Shown here piece by piece: positions 26,218 to 35,519 of a stretch of DNA of 64,000 nucleotides. The first letter of the stretch is position 1. The number at the start of each line of letters is the position of its first letter. Source of the DNA: Leptolyngbya sp. SIOISBB. GTDB lineage: Bacteria > Cyanobacteriota > Cyanobacteriia > Phormidesmidales > Phormidesmidaceae. The notes beneath the pieces were generated by a model. That model searched no databases, was not told the origin of the DNA, and was given only the letters and a program-made list of their open reading frames with translations. The stretch lies in the NCBI GenBank assembly GCA_010671905.1, contig JAAHII010000001.1, forward strand, positions 310,001-374,000, written 5' to 3'. A program made the translations under genes and the position numbers.

Positions 26218-26826
26218 ATGTTGCCAATCCACTGGTCGTATCGCCGGTCAGTCGCCTTTTTGATGTTAGGCATGCTGAATGCGGGAGTATTCTCGATGCC
26301 TGGCATGGCAAATTCAGCTATGTCGGCAATTGACCCAGCTCAGCCTAGCCCTGAAAATCTGCTACTCAGCCAAGTACTGCCCGATTTTGAAGAAGAGGAC
26401 GGCTTTGAGCAAGCGGGTGAAGGCTTTCACGCCATCTATGTAGACCGAGCGGGGAATGTCTTAGGCACTTTTGTCAATATTCCCCATGCGCAAATCAAGG
26501 TTTACGCTAACGGCCAAATTGTCGTCTCCGAGCAAAATTACACGGTCGAAACGACCTATTACTCGGATGGTCGAATTCGCGCGATCGGTAGAACTCGCTT
26601 CCAATATTTTGGCAATGGCCGCATTCGCGAAATTGACGATATTGACTTTCGCTATTTCAGTAATGGCCGGTTAAGCGCGATCGAAAATGTTGACTTTGAT
26701 TATTTCAGCAGTGGTCGTTTGAAAAAAATTGAAGAAGTCCGCTTCCGGTATGACTCCAATAATCTTTTGGAAACCATCAGTGCCGATCGCACTCGCAGTG
26801 GCATCCGGATTGTTGTCGTAGATTGA
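26218..26826 (+). CDS. Exported protein with five 16-residue repeats
   Basis: 202 residues. A signal peptide (hydrophobic stretch to about residue 33, MANSA cleavage) is followed by an acidic linker. From about residue 118 there is a strict 16-residue period: YYSDGRIRAIGRTRFQ, YFGNGRIREIDDIDFR, YFSNGRLSAIENVDFD, YFSSGRLKKIEEVRFR, then a diverged YDSNNLLETI copy. Each unit is predicted to form a short beta-hairpin (Y-F-x-N-G-R turn), similar in spirit to YD or MORN repeats. The protein is likely periplasmic or surface located. No enzyme motif is visible. Alternative starts at residue 17 or 19 are possible. Confidence 0.65.
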   Translation: MLPIHWSYRRSVAFLMLGMLNAGVFSMPGMANSAMSAIDPAQPSPENLLLSQVLPDFEEEDGFEQAGEGFHAIYVDRAGNVLGTFVNIPHAQIKVYANGQIVVSEQNYTVETTYYSDGRIRAIGRTRFQYFGNGRIREIDDIDFRYFSNGRLSAIENVDFDYFSSGRLKKIEEVRFRYDSNNLLETISADRTRSGIRIVVVD

Positions 26827-26938
26827 AGCCATGAATTTTTATCGATCATTCAATTTTATGAGTAAACGTCTGACAGCCTCGCAAGTTTTGCAGGAATGGG
26901 GCTTCAGTTCGAAAAACAAATAATAGCAAGGAGTTGAA

Positions 26939-27310
26939 ATGGGACAAAAATCTGCCAAATATAATCCCAAGAATCGAGCCACTGCGGTAATTTGGCGTTC
27001 TGCCATGGGCCTATTTGCTTTGTGTATTCCTTTGACTGCAGTGGCAAAAAGTGGACCGATACTGCCGATTCTCGTAATGCTGGGTGCAAGTGTTGGTACG
27101 GTTGCAGTCTGGCTGGCACCGGCACAGCGCCCTAGAGAAGAGGCGCTAGCGATAAAAAGGTTGGAAGACCGAATCATGAATTTAGAGGCAATCTGTACTA
27201 GCCTGCCAGAGTTTGAAAAAATGCCTCGAATTTTGGATGAAAATGGTTCTCGATTTTCAGTGCTTGCTAAGGATGAACTTCAGGGGTTGACGGATAGCTC
27301 ACCCAATTAG
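26939..27310 (+). CDS. Small membrane protein with coiled-coil tail
   Basis: 123 residues from ATG 26939 with AAGGAG 6 bases upstream. Two hydrophobic segments (SAMGLFALCIPLTAVA and ILPILVMLGASVGTVAVWL) are followed by a helical tail (REEALAIKRLEDRIMNLEAI) that could form a coiled coil. This arrangement is reminiscent of small membrane-anchored regulators, but no family is recognised. A hairpin follows the stop. Confidence 0.55.
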   Translation: MGQKSAKYNPKNRATAVIWRSAMGLFALCIPLTAVAKSGPILPILVMLGASVGTVAVWLAPAQRPREEALAIKRLEDRIMNLEAICTSLPEFEKMPRILDENGSRFSVLAKDELQGLTDSSPN

Positions 27311-27322
27311 GTATATCTCAAA

Positions 27323-27357
27323 ACCCATCTAGGTGAGTTGCGTAAACTCATTTGGGT
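27323..27357 (+). terminator. Terminator-like hairpin
   Basis: A nested stem: ACCCA...TGGGT outer arms and TGAGTT-GCGTA-AACTCA inner stem. It lies just after the stop at 27310. There is no T tract, so the terminator call is tentative. Confidence 0.35.
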
Positions 27358-27417
27358 GATGTGGCATAACAGTTTTCTAAGGCAGACTGAACCTGTCTTT
27401 TTAACGAGGTTTACTAA

Positions 27418-27921
27418 ATGTCTGTGCTTAAGTTTTTGACAAGTTTGGGATTGGGCATGAGTAGTGTGCTGGCAACGACTACGGTACTGGCGGCTCCAGC
27501 TTCTGTGTTTGGGCCTATTCTCGATGACCTTCCCACCGATAATCCAGCTATCCCGGCCTTACGCATGCCAACTACAGTGCCAACTGATGTTGAGCTGCAC
27601 CCGTCGGTTATACCAGAGGCGGGCATCGTTTTCCTCAATACGGAACCGGGCTGTGAGGCGATCGCCTGCACCGCGCTAGTGATTGCCGCCGAATCAGGGC
27701 CACCTCCACTGTGGCCTTTCATCGGGGCCAATCCGATGAAATCAGTAGAGCTGGTGGACGGGGTGCAAGCGCATTTTTGGGAGCGCGACGGCATGGCATC
27801 TTTCCAGTGGATTCAGGATGATTCGTTTTATATTTTGAGCTATCGTCAAGCGATTTTCCCTGAAGAGGTGGCGATCGCCATGGCAACTTCGATGGCCACG
27901 GAACCGCCGTACTTGCCTTAA
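27418..27921 (+). CDS. Secreted protein, paralogue of the 22-kb gene
   Basis: 167 residues with a signal peptide (MSVLKFLTSLGLGMSSVLAT, cleavage near LAAPA). The mature part contains PSVIPEAGIVFLNTEPGCEA, a second cysteine (IACTALV), VQAHFWERDGMASFQW and a C-terminal AIAMATSMATE. The order and spacing resemble the minus-strand protein at 22066, including the paired cysteines and the final helix, so both belong to one small exported family. The function is unknown. Confidence 0.6.
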   Translation: MSVLKFLTSLGLGMSSVLATTTVLAAPASVFGPILDDLPTDNPAIPALRMPTTVPTDVELHPSVIPEAGIVFLNTEPGCEAIACTALVIAAESGPPPLWPFIGANPMKSVELVDGVQAHFWERDGMASFQWIQDDSFYILSYRQAIFPEEVAIAMATSMATEPPYLP

Positions 27922-28092
27922 AGATTCGCCGCGTAAATATGGCGTTCTCTGAGTTCAGGGGCTAGCAGCTGTCAACCCAAAGGGCTTGAAGGATGGGGCC
28001 TCAACCCTAAAACAGGGGGGACTGATTAGGATGTATCAGGGGAAGACAGCGATTCCCACCATCCCTGCACCCGAGCTAGGAGACACCTTGCC

Positions 28093-28749
28093 ATGTCACC
28101 ACTGAGAAATGAGCGGCACAGTCGTCGAGTGCTGCTCAAAACCGGGCCGTTCTTTTTGGGTTCTCTTGCGATCGCGGCCTGCGGTCAACGCTTTTCGGGG
28201 GCATCGTCACCCGCAACTGAGTCGTCAGCCCAAGCCCAAAACTTGCCAGCGACACCGGCGTGCGGCGATGACCTCACGCCTCCGCAAACCGCCGGGCCGT
28301 TCTATCGGCTCAACTCGCCAGAGCGCACCTCGCTGGTAGAGCCAGGATTCACTGGCACGCCGATCATGCTCACTGGCCAGGTGCTGTCCACCAGCTGTCA
28401 GCCCATTGCCGGGGCCAGACTTGAGTTTTGGCATACCAATGCTCAGGGCGAATACGATAATGTCGGCAATACCTTTCGCGGGAGTCAGTTCACCGATGCT
28501 GACGGACGTTATCAATTAGAGACGATCGCTCCCGGCATCTATCCCGGACGGACTCGCCACATTCACGTGCGGATCAAGTCCCCCAATCAGCCAACTGATC
28601 GGCCAGCGCTGACAACGCAGCTCTACTTTCCTGACGAACCCTTGAACGAAGGCGATTTTCTCTATCAACCGGAACTGCTGATGTCGGTTCAAGATGGGGG
28701 CGATCGCCCCCAAGCTCAGTTCAACTTTGTGCTAGCGGGGGATGTCTAA
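28093..28749 (+). CDS. Intradiol ring-cleavage dioxygenase-like lipoprotein
   Basis: 218 residues. The N-terminus has a twin-arginine motif (HSRRVLLKTG) and a lipobox-like LAIAACG, suggesting Tat export and lipid attachment. The mature domain matches the intradiol dioxygenase fold (protocatechuate/catechol type): TPPQTAGPFYRL, LEFWHTNAQGEYDNVG, RGSQFTDADGRYQLETI, PGRTRHIHVRI. The tyrosine and histidine ligands of the ferric centre are present (YDN, YPG, HIH). Exported members are common in bacteria and their substrates are usually unknown; ring cleavage of an aromatic or quinone-like compound is inferred. It is convergent with the phosphoesterase gene, overlapping by about 18 bases at 28732-28749. 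Confidence 0.85.
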   Translation: MSPLRNERHSRRVLLKTGPFFLGSLAIAACGQRFSGASSPATESSAQAQNLPATPACGDDLTPPQTAGPFYRLNSPERTSLVEPGFTGTPIMLTGQVLSTSCQPIAGARLEFWHTNAQGEYDNVGNTFRGSQFTDADGRYQLETIAPGIYPGRTRHIHVRIKSPNQPTDRPALTTQLYFPDEPLNEGDFLYQPELLMSVQDGGDRPQAQFNFVLAGDV

Positions 28750-29202
28750 CGGCAGAATTTCACTCTGAATGCGCTCACCCGCAATGGTCAGGCGACCAAC
28801 TGCGATCGGTAGCTTAAATCGCCTCGGCCCAGCACTCCCCGGATTGAGGTAGAGCGTCCCGTCTTTTTCTGCGATTTTTGGCTGGTGGGAATGACCTGAC
28901 ACCACGACCCGGAAGCCTGCTGCTTTCGGGTCCAGATCGAGCACTTTCAGGTTGTGAAGCACATAAATCAGCGTGTCGTTAGCTTCTACAACTTCCGTTT
29001 CCGGGAACTCGTTTGCCCAGGCGGCTTGATCGATATTGCCGCGAATTGCTTTGACAGGGGCGATCACAGCCAACTGTTCAATGACTTCCAATCGACCAAT
29101 ATCCCCGGCATGGATGATCAGATCGCTCCCTTGCAATGCTGAAACGGCTTCGGGTCGCAACAATCCGTGGGTATCGGAAATCACCCCGATAGTTTGATTC
29201 AT
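28732..29202 (-). CDS. YfcE/MJ0936-type metallophosphoesterase
   Basis: About 156 residues from ATG 29202 (MNQTIGVISDTHGLL), preferred over 29226 because the family starts with this strand. Metal-binding motifs are GVISDTHG, IIHAGDIG, GNID and SGHSHQP, the complete set for the small calcineurin-like phosphodiesterases. They hydrolyse phosphodiesters in vitro; the cellular substrate is unknown. The start lies just downstream of the Uma2 gene stop on the same strand, so the two may be co-transcribed. Confidence 0.88.
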   Translation of the reverse strand: MNQTIGVISDTHGLLRPEAVSALQGSDLIIHAGDIGRLEVIEQLAVIAPVKAIRGNIDQAAWANEFPETEVVEANDTLIYVLHNLKVLDLDPKAAGFRVVVSGHSHQPKIAEKDGTLYLNPGSAGPRRFKLPIAVGRLTIAGERIQSEILPLDIPR

Positions 29203-29207
29203 GTCGG

Positions 29208-29783
29208 CTAGCCCCCGCCAAAGCACTCTAGAACTGAAATCTCACAGGCTGGAAAAGCTTGGAGCTGAATGGCTTGCTCTCTGAGGATGAGCTGACGTTG
29301 ATAACCGTCGGGACTCGGATCTCTAAACACGTGAAGCTGCCGAGCCGAGATATTGAGCACCCAGTAATCGAGAATGCCTGCCGTTGCATAGAGGTTGGCT
29401 TTGCTACCCAGATCGCGTTCTACCGTCGTATCAGCTACTTCAATAATCAGATAGACATCGGCTGGGGTCGGGTGATGGCTGGCGTAACAGTCATCCCGAG
29501 GGCGCACCACAGCAATATCAGGTTCGGGTTCTGAATAATCGTCAAGCCGGATGGGATCTTGCAATCGCACCAGCACTTGCTCACCCAAGCGGCGTTCGAG
29601 TAACTTTTCGATCCGTTTGCAGAGGGCACTATGGGCAGGGCCTTTGGGCATTTTTTGAATAATTTGTCCGGCAAGCAGCTCAACCTGTTCATCCGCACCC
29701 AAAATACCGACTTCCGCCATGCGGTGATAGTCAGTGGTGGAAATAAGACGGAGCTGAGTTGGCGATTGCGGTGTAGCGATCAC
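29208..29783 (-). CDS. Uma2-family (DUF820) nuclease-fold protein
   Basis: 191 residues. The PD-(D/E)xK core is visible: MAEVGILGADEQVELLAGQI, HSALCKRIEKLL, EPDIAVVRPRDD and VYLIIEVADTTVERDLGSKA. The family is greatly expanded in cyanobacteria and predicted to be endonucleases, but no cellular role is established. It lies immediately upstream of the phosphoesterase gene, and its own upstream region was the target of the IS66 insertion at 29942. Confidence 0.85.
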   Translation of the reverse strand: MIATPQSPTQLRLISTTDYHRMAEVGILGADEQVELLAGQIIQKMPKGPAHSALCKRIEKLLERRLGEQVLVRLQDPIRLDDYSEPEPDIAVVRPRDDCYASHHPTPADVYLIIEVADTTVERDLGSKANLYATAGILDYWVLNISARQLHVFRDPSPDGYQRQLILREQAIQLQAFPACEISVLECFGGG

Positions 29784-29941
29784 GGTTGTAGTGACAGAAC
29801 TTGCTTGGCCTAAATTATAGCGAGAGGGGCGATCGCAGCTTCGATGCTCATAATTTATGGATTGGGATCGTCCAAGTATTTAACCTGAGGTGCGTTCGTT
29901 GTTTCAGCGGTGAAATTTGTCAGCTCATATCTGTATACGAC

Positions 29942-31542
29942 GTAACCGTTCCAGAAACTAAAGAAAGCTTTATAGCTTGAGCCCCGAAAAATGTTCTAGA
30001 TATGGAACATGGACGAGATTGAGATTGGCGGAGAAAAGATCCCCGAACAGGATTGGGAAGCCGCGCCAGCGAGTGTAAAGAGGGCGCTGGTCAATCTAGC
30101 TGAGCAGGTAAAACAGCTGAGTGAGCGTCTAGCGGCAGTAGAGGAAACGCTCAACCAGAACTCGTCGAATTCGTCGCGTCCCCCCTCCAGTGATGGGTTT
30201 GCCGCGAAGCCAACCAAAGCCCCTCAGCGACGCAAGGCTAAAGGTAAGCAGAAACGTCCTCGCCAGGTTCGTCAGTTGGTTGCCGTGGAGCATTGTAACC
30301 AGGTGTATGAAGAGAAACCGGAGGTTTGCCCAACCTGTGGTGAGCGACTGAGGGGCGAAGACCCGCATCCACATCGCCATCAAGTATGGGAATTGCCACC
30401 GATCCAGCCGTTGGTGATGGAGTATCGCCTGCATGAGTTGCCGTGTGCCGCCTGTGGTGCCAAGACTCGAGCGCGGTTGCCTGGCGGTGTATCGGCATCA
30501 GGAAATGGCGAGCGATTGAGTGCGGTGGTGGGGTTGCTCAGCGGCGTCTATCGCCAAAGTCACGCTCAAGTGCAAGGTTTGATGCAAGAGGTCTTTGGCA
30601 TCAGGTTGTCCTATGGCGGCGTGCATCGACTCCGGTGTGAGATGAGTGAGGCCATTCGCCCAATGGTGGAGCAGGCCAAAGCGTATGTCTGCCAGCAACC
30701 ATTGCTGCATAGTGATGAAACCAGTTTCCCTCAGGGCAATCGCGATGGCCACAATCCGCAGGCTCGACAAGGCTGGCTATGGGTGTTAGTTACCCCCCTG
30801 ATGAGTTGGTTTGCGGTGGTCCTCAGTCGCTCACAGGAAACCGCCAAGCACTTGATTGGTGAGACCTTTGACGGCATTGTTAGCTCGGATCGCTACGGGG
30901 CTTACGGCTGGATTGAGGTGACCCGACGGCAAGTGTGCTGGGCGCATCTCAAACGAGACTTAACGGCCATCGCTCAGCGAAGCGGAGTTTCTCAAGGAAT
31001 TGGTGAATCCTTGTTGCGTCGGCAACAGCGGTTGTTTCGATGGTGGTATCGAGTCCGTGATGGCACCCTCTCACGAGAGACTTTCGAGCAGATGGTGGCG
31101 CATCTGAGAGCCGGATTCAAAGCCGAGTTGGAAACCGCTGCCCGTCTGCCCATCGGCGAGCGAGAGAAAACGCCGTTGGCAAAAACCGTTCGCACCTGCC
31201 AGAAGCTGCTGCAGGTGGAAGCCGCGCTCTGGACGTTTGTCTACACCCCCGGATGTTGAGCCCACCAATAATGCGGCAGAGCGGGCCTTACGTCCGGCGG
31301 TGATTTGGCGGCGCACGAGTTTTGGCTCACAATCGGAAGCTGGGAGTCAGTTTGTCTCCCCGGATGCTCACGGTTTCTACCTCTCTCAAGGCTCAGAACC
31401 GTCCGGTGCTGGAGGCGCTGACCCAAGCTTGTCGAGCCGCACGCTTAGGCCAGGAACCCCCTTCCTTGTTACCAGAAACTGAAATGCTGCCTCAGCCGCC
31501 TCCGGTTCTTTTGCTGCCTCAGCCTTTGTGAGGAATGGATAC
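29942..31542 (+). mobile_element. IS66-family element with 9-base flanking repeats
   Basis: The left end is GTAACCGTTCC at 29942; the right end, read on the other strand, is GTATCCATTCC at 31542. Direct repeats GTATACGAC abut both ends exactly (29933-29941 and 31543-31551). The usual IS66 duplication is 8 bases, so one base may be coincidental. The element is about 1.6 kb and looks recently inserted. Confidence 0.85.
30009..31531 (+). pseudogene. IS66 transposase, two extra C bases
   Basis: The main frame 30009-31258 encodes an IS66 TnpC: charged coiled start (VKQLSERLAAVEETLNQNSS), CPTCGER and CAACGAKT zinc pairs, LLHSDETSFPQGNRDGHN, WVLVTPLM, and LLRRQQRLFRWWYRVRDG. It ends VYTPGC-stop. 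Removing one C from the C5 run at 31246-31250 restores DVEPTNNAAERALRPAVIWR. Removing one C from the run at 31358-31361 restores SRMLTVSTSLKAQNRPVLEA to the end near 31531. The protein would be about 507 residues. Both errors lie in CCCCGGATG contexts. Confidence 0.85.
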
Positions 31543-31556
31543 GTATACGACGCCCT

Positions 31557-32111
31557 TCAAATAAATCTCCAGCCTCTCTCAAATTGAAATTTTTGTTTTT
31601 CTTCACTTGTGAGAATAGCTACTAAGCAGCTTGGATACAAATCCCAGATCTCAAACTGAAAACCCGTCTTTGCAATTAAAGGATTGATCTGTGGAGCAAG
31701 TTTATATGGGTCTTCCCAAGGATTTAGAGTATGCCAGCTACCATCAAGTTTCAACTCCACCAAATACTCACCAACATCTCTAATGTTTAAAGGTAGAAAC
31801 TTTCCGCGCGAGATAGTTGCCCATTCTTGCATAGTCCAAATAGCATTCTGAAAACTGTATGTTCCAGGATCATCACCATAAAGTGCATCAAGCTCCATTC
31901 CTAAAGTTCGTTGGTAATCGTAGCAGATCACTTCCCAATCGCCCCTGCCGTTGAATGTACCGCCCGTGTATCCTGCCTCTTCTCGACATAGGGCTTCTAG
32001 TTCATCTGCCAACTCCTCATCGGACAAAAGACTATACTGTCTGAAAAAATCGTATTGCCGATAATAACGGGCAGTTTGTACCAGCCAATTCCTGACATTC
32101 ATAATCCGCAT
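31557..32111 (-). CDS. Hypothetical protein, unknown
   Basis: 184 residues, soluble, rich in aromatic residues (WLVQTARYYRQYDFFRQY, YDYQRTLGMELDALYGDD, SWHTLNPWEDPYKL). No signal peptide or known catalytic motif is visible. It begins just after the right target repeat of the IS66 element on the opposite strand. The compact tryptophan-rich composition recalls some immunity or SUKH-like proteins, but no specific match can be claimed. Start alternatives are codon 1 or codon 4 (MNVRNW). Confidence 0.5.
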   Translation of the reverse strand: MRIMNVRNWLVQTARYYRQYDFFRQYSLLSDEELADELEALCREEAGYTGGTFNGRGDWEVICYDYQRTLGMELDALYGDDPGTYSFQNAIWTMQEWATISRGKFLPLNIRDVGEYLVELKLDGSWHTLNPWEDPYKLAPQINPLIAKTGFQFEIWDLYPSCLVAILTSEEKQKFQFERGWRFI

Positions 32112-32323
32112 TTGCTCGGCTTAAATTGTAGCGACGAGGAGATCGCAGCTGCACCGCTCTGTGGTGTACGGGTTGCGATCACCAACATTCAGTGTGATGT
32201 ACATTTTGATTTCTAGCATGAGGCTGATTGGTCTTTGACGCAGGACAACTAAAGTCAAATCAAAGGGACTTTCGTATCAAGGGGATCATTGCAGTAACTT
32301 AGTTGATTGGTTTCACTCACAAA

Positions 32324-33133
32324 TCATGCACGAACGGCCTCTCGAAAGATCTCATTGAGCCTAGCCCGAACCTCTGGTTGCTTGGCAAGATTGGGTCTGC
32401 CAACGCCTGCAAACATTTCATCATGACGCTCAAACTCACCTCGAATGAACGCATTCAATAATGGATTTTGGTCACCCACGCCAAGCTCAGGTGATTGACG
32501 CTTAAGGTTCGTGAGGGCAATGATTTCTTGGCGGAGGCCGTCCGGTGCTACCGCCTCTACCAGGCGCAGAAATTCGATTGGCGGTACGCCCAAACCGGCC
32601 TCGATATATCTGATTGCTAGCAATGGGCGCAAAATATAGAAGTACTTCTTCAGGCGTATTTTGTCCTTGTCTAGGCGATCGCCAGCGTTTCGACGAGCCA
32701 TATGACTATAGTGATAACAAAGCGCTAGCTCATTCGCTGCAGAGTCAGCCAATGCATTCAACTGTTTGGCAAAAGCACCCACCTCGACGTAACGAATAGG
32801 ACTTTTTAGCCACTCAAGCAGTGCTCCATTTGTGCGTGTAAACAAATATAGGGCTTTTTTGATATCCCAACCGCCGCAGTCGATTTCGTCGATTATTGGG
32901 TACTCGATTACGTCACGGCATCGTTCTACATCGAAGGATAGATACCATTCCTCCTTGCGTGCATAAATAAATCGCACATCGAAGTCTGAATCTGGCGACC
33001 AAAAACCCCAGGCCCTTGAACCAGACTCGCAGGCATACAAAACTCGGACTGAGTGCTCTTGCTCGACCCTTTGAAGTCTCCGTATGATTTCTTTCGCGAC
33101 CTCTTTTGGAATCGCTGGATGCTGCGTAAGCAT
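32324..33133 (-). CDS. RlaP-like nucleotidyltransferase
   Basis: 269 residues. The polymerase-beta-type nucleotidyltransferase signature is clear: YACESGSRAWGFWSPDSDFD (GSxxxG...DxD) followed by VRFIYARKEEWY, then a helical half with ALLEWLKSPIRYVE, YHYSHMARRN and YILRPLLAIRYIE. This arrangement fits the RlaP/YcgL-like family (predicted RNA-repair nucleotidyltransferases, DUF2204/PF10127 type). Substrates are unproven. It is isolated between an unknown gene and an insertion sequence. All expected catalytic aspartates appear present. Confidence 0.82.
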   Translation of the reverse strand: MLTQHPAIPKEVAKEIIRRLQRVEQEHSVRVLYACESGSRAWGFWSPDSDFDVRFIYARKEEWYLSFDVERCRDVIEYPIIDEIDCGGWDIKKALYLFTRTNGALLEWLKSPIRYVEVGAFAKQLNALADSAANELALCYHYSHMARRNAGDRLDKDKIRLKKYFYILRPLLAIRYIEAGLGVPPIEFLRLVEAVAPDGLRQEIIALTNLKRQSPELGVGDQNPLLNAFIRGEFERHDEMFAGVGRPNLAKQPEVRARLNEIFREAVRA

Positions 33134-33318
33134 TGATACTGTAAGCCGTCTGACGGCAGAATCGAACTGTACCGCCGCCTCAACACCTAATTAGGCGCTG
33201 TCAGTTTCAACAAGTCGTAAAGTCGTGGCGGCGATTGCTCTCTCAAAGTGCCCAAACGCCAACAAACAACTATTTGATTCTATAAAAACTTTGTGGTGTA
33301 TTGCCAATTCGACATTAG

Positions 33319-34451
33319 CAGGACTTACGCATTGACAAATTCAACAAAACCATAATTTAAGCGGTCCTCCCCATCAGCGGTGATTGGAGGATGAACTGGC
33401 GAGCGACCTCTTGATAGAGGTGACGTTGTAGCTCATACCAATTGCCTAACTGCTGGTGCCAGACTTGCAACTCCAACTCGACAAAGGCAGAAGATATGGG
33501 TGTGAATAGCTTCCTTTAAGCGCACCCGAAAGCGTTTGAGGGCACACAACTGTTTCCCCGGCCCGGTGAAAACATTCAATGCCCCAGTGTTGGGTGTGCA
33601 ATTGCTCAAAGTCAGCCGCAGCGGCTGCTTCTAGCGCCTCAGGGTCAGGCAAGTACAAAGCATAATACCGACACGATTCGTTTTTTGAAGCGCTGGCAAA
33701 AGACTTTGACTCGCCCGACTCCCTTAAGATAGACCAGCCTCCCAGCCTCGGGAATCTCCAGGGCTTCGACCCGTTGATAGGGCTGGTGAGGCGTCAACCG
33801 CACCAGTCGATTCTTGGCAACGCCGACTAAAAATCCCGTCTGGTCGTCTTTGAGCACATTGAGATTGGCCTTGGCGGCATCCCAAGTATCGCTCGTGACG
33901 GCGCGAGGACGCAGCCCCACGGCCCCACCTCCTGCCACATTTCCTGAAAGTATTGGTTTTTAGTTTTCCCCTCCGCTTTGTCATAAAGCCGGTAGTTAAT
34001 CGGCACTCGCAAGCCATTGAGGCTGGTGTAGTAAAGTGTGACCAGTGAAAGTCCCAGCACCGGCTGGGCGGCTTTACTGCTCCAGAAATAGCCCAACAGA
34101 GCGGTCGCTTTTCGCTGCGCATAAGGCTTTTCCAGCACGGTATCGTCCACGCTCACAACACCGCCGACTAAGTCAATCCAGCCTTGAGAGACTAACTCGT
34201 CCAACAGATCCTTCGGCTCGTAGCGCTCTCGGCACAGAAAGCGATTGACGCTGTCGTGGGACACCGTTTTGAGGATCTCAGCCAGTTCGCAACAGCCGGA
34301 ACCTTGCGGTTGGGCTAGCAGATAGCGGACGTAGAGGTTGAGCGTGCAGTGCGCCGTGGAAGGTTTGGTCAGAATCCGCAACGGAATAGGTTATTCAACA
34401 TCTTTGATTCTCAACCCATACATGCATTCTGCTGTCAATGCGTAACTCCTG
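33319..34451 (-). mobile_element. IS701/IS4-like insertion sequence
   Basis: The terminal inverted repeats are CAGGACTTACGCATTGACA at 33319 and, on the other strand, CAGGAGTTACGCATTGACA at 34451 (one mismatch in 19). A 5-base direct repeat ATTAG abuts both ends (33314-33318 and 34452-34456). The element is 1133 bp and carries one transposase. The same terminal sequence occurs on the small element at 41225. Confidence 0.85.
33357..34381 (-). pseudogene. IS701/IS4-like transposase with several frame breaks
   Basis: From ATG 34381 the frame reads MRILTKPSTAHCTLNLYVRY, then a DDE core start (VVSVDDTVLEKPYAQ) and VPINYRLYDKAEGKTKNQYF. It breaks in a G/C run near 33920, resumes as AVGLRPRAVTSDTWDAAKAN, breaks at the T6 run 33681-33686, and resumes as YLPDPEALEAAAAADFEQLH with HWGIECFHRA. 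It breaks again near 33556 and 33487, and ends LQSPLMGRTA at 33357. At least three of the four breaks are single extra bases. The full protein would be about 340 residues. The element ends are intact, so decay would be very recent, or the sequence is imperfect. Confidence 0.75.
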
Positions 34452-34626
34452 ATTAGATTAATCGACTAACCCACGGCGAACGGTGGCGACGGTAGCTTGG
34501 ACGCGATGGTTAAATTTCGCCGGTTCAATAGGCCATTGCTCAAAGGCTGCTTCGAGAGCCATACCATTGGGAAACGTCGCTTAGAATTAGGAAACCCGTC
34601 ATCGTCTATTGAGGTCGGCGATCGCT

Positions 34627-35505
34627 ATGGAGTACGCTACCGGTCATTCAATTCCCCAAACCGACCCGCCCCGGCCCCCTAGGGAAACGTTGCCGACGAT
34701 GTACGACTTGCCGAGTGAATTTCCTGAGGAACCTGGATTGCCTGATGAGTTTCACGATTTGCAGCCCCAGCTACTCAGTCGTAGCCTGTCGCTAGCAGGA
34801 TACAGCCGTGACGACTGGTTCACGGGTAGCGACCTGAACCTCTACTACGACGTTCACCATCCGTTGTGGCATAAGCGTCCTGACTGGTTTTTGGCCTTAG
34901 ATGTGCCGCGTCTGTATGAAAATCGCGACCTGCGTCGCAGTTATGTCGTGTGGCAAGAAGGGCGATCGCCCACCATTGTTGTCGAGTTCTTGTCGCCTCG
35001 CACTGAGCGGGAAGAACTAGGACGGTTTTATGAAGTGCAAGATTTGGTGACAACAGGTGAAGCCGAGCAAGTTAACGAGTCGGACTCAGTGGATGAAGGA
35101 GTTGATGAGGCGATGAACGCCTCCAGCCCCCCGAGTAAGCTGAAGGTCTATGAGCAGTATTTGCGGGTTCCTCACTACCTGGTGTACAGCCGCTATACCC
35201 AGCGGTTGCGCTACTTCAAGCTAGTTGGGGTGCAGTATGAAGAGCAGCCTTTGCGGGCCGAGCCACCCCTCGTGTGGCTAGATGACTTAGACGTGGGACT
35301 AGGCATTTGGGAAGGTGAGTTTGAGGGCATCCCCGGCTATTGGCTGCGCTGGTGTAATGCTGCGGGCAGATGGTTGTCGACTGATACGGAACAAGCAGAA
35401 CAACGCGCGGACACCGAACGGTTAGAAAAAGAGCAGGCTCAACAACGGGCAGCGCAGCTAGCTGAACGACTACGGGCGCTGGGAGTTGACCCTGATGACC
35501 TCTAG
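34627..35505 (+). CDS. Uma2-family (DUF820) protein, long form
   Basis: About 292 residues. The start at 34627 (MEYATGHSIPQTDPPRPPRE) is chosen because it places the conserved LPTMYDLPSEFPEEPGLPDE near the N-terminus; 34699 is possible. The nuclease-fold core includes LNLYYDVHHPLWHKRPDWFL and IVVEFLSPRTEREELGRF, then an acidic loop, HYLVYSRYTQRLRYF, and a C-terminal coiled coil (RLEKEQAQQRAAQLAERLRA). This longer cyanobacterial subgroup is common. The role is unknown; endonuclease activity is only predicted. Confidence 0.85.
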   Translation: MEYATGHSIPQTDPPRPPRETLPTMYDLPSEFPEEPGLPDEFHDLQPQLLSRSLSLAGYSRDDWFTGSDLNLYYDVHHPLWHKRPDWFLALDVPRLYENRDLRRSYVVWQEGRSPTIVVEFLSPRTEREELGRFYEVQDLVTTGEAEQVNESDSVDEGVDEAMNASSPPSKLKVYEQYLRVPHYLVYSRYTQRLRYFKLVGVQYEEQPLRAEPPLVWLDDLDVGLGIWEGEFEGIPGYWLRWCNAAGRWLSTDTEQAEQRADTERLEKEQAQQRAAQLAERLRALGVDPDDL

Positions 35506-35519
35506 GGTAGGCTCAAAAA

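Noticed and set aside
26046-26333. 95-codon plus-strand frame
   Set aside because: It overlaps the start and signal peptide of the repeat protein in another frame and has no conserved features.
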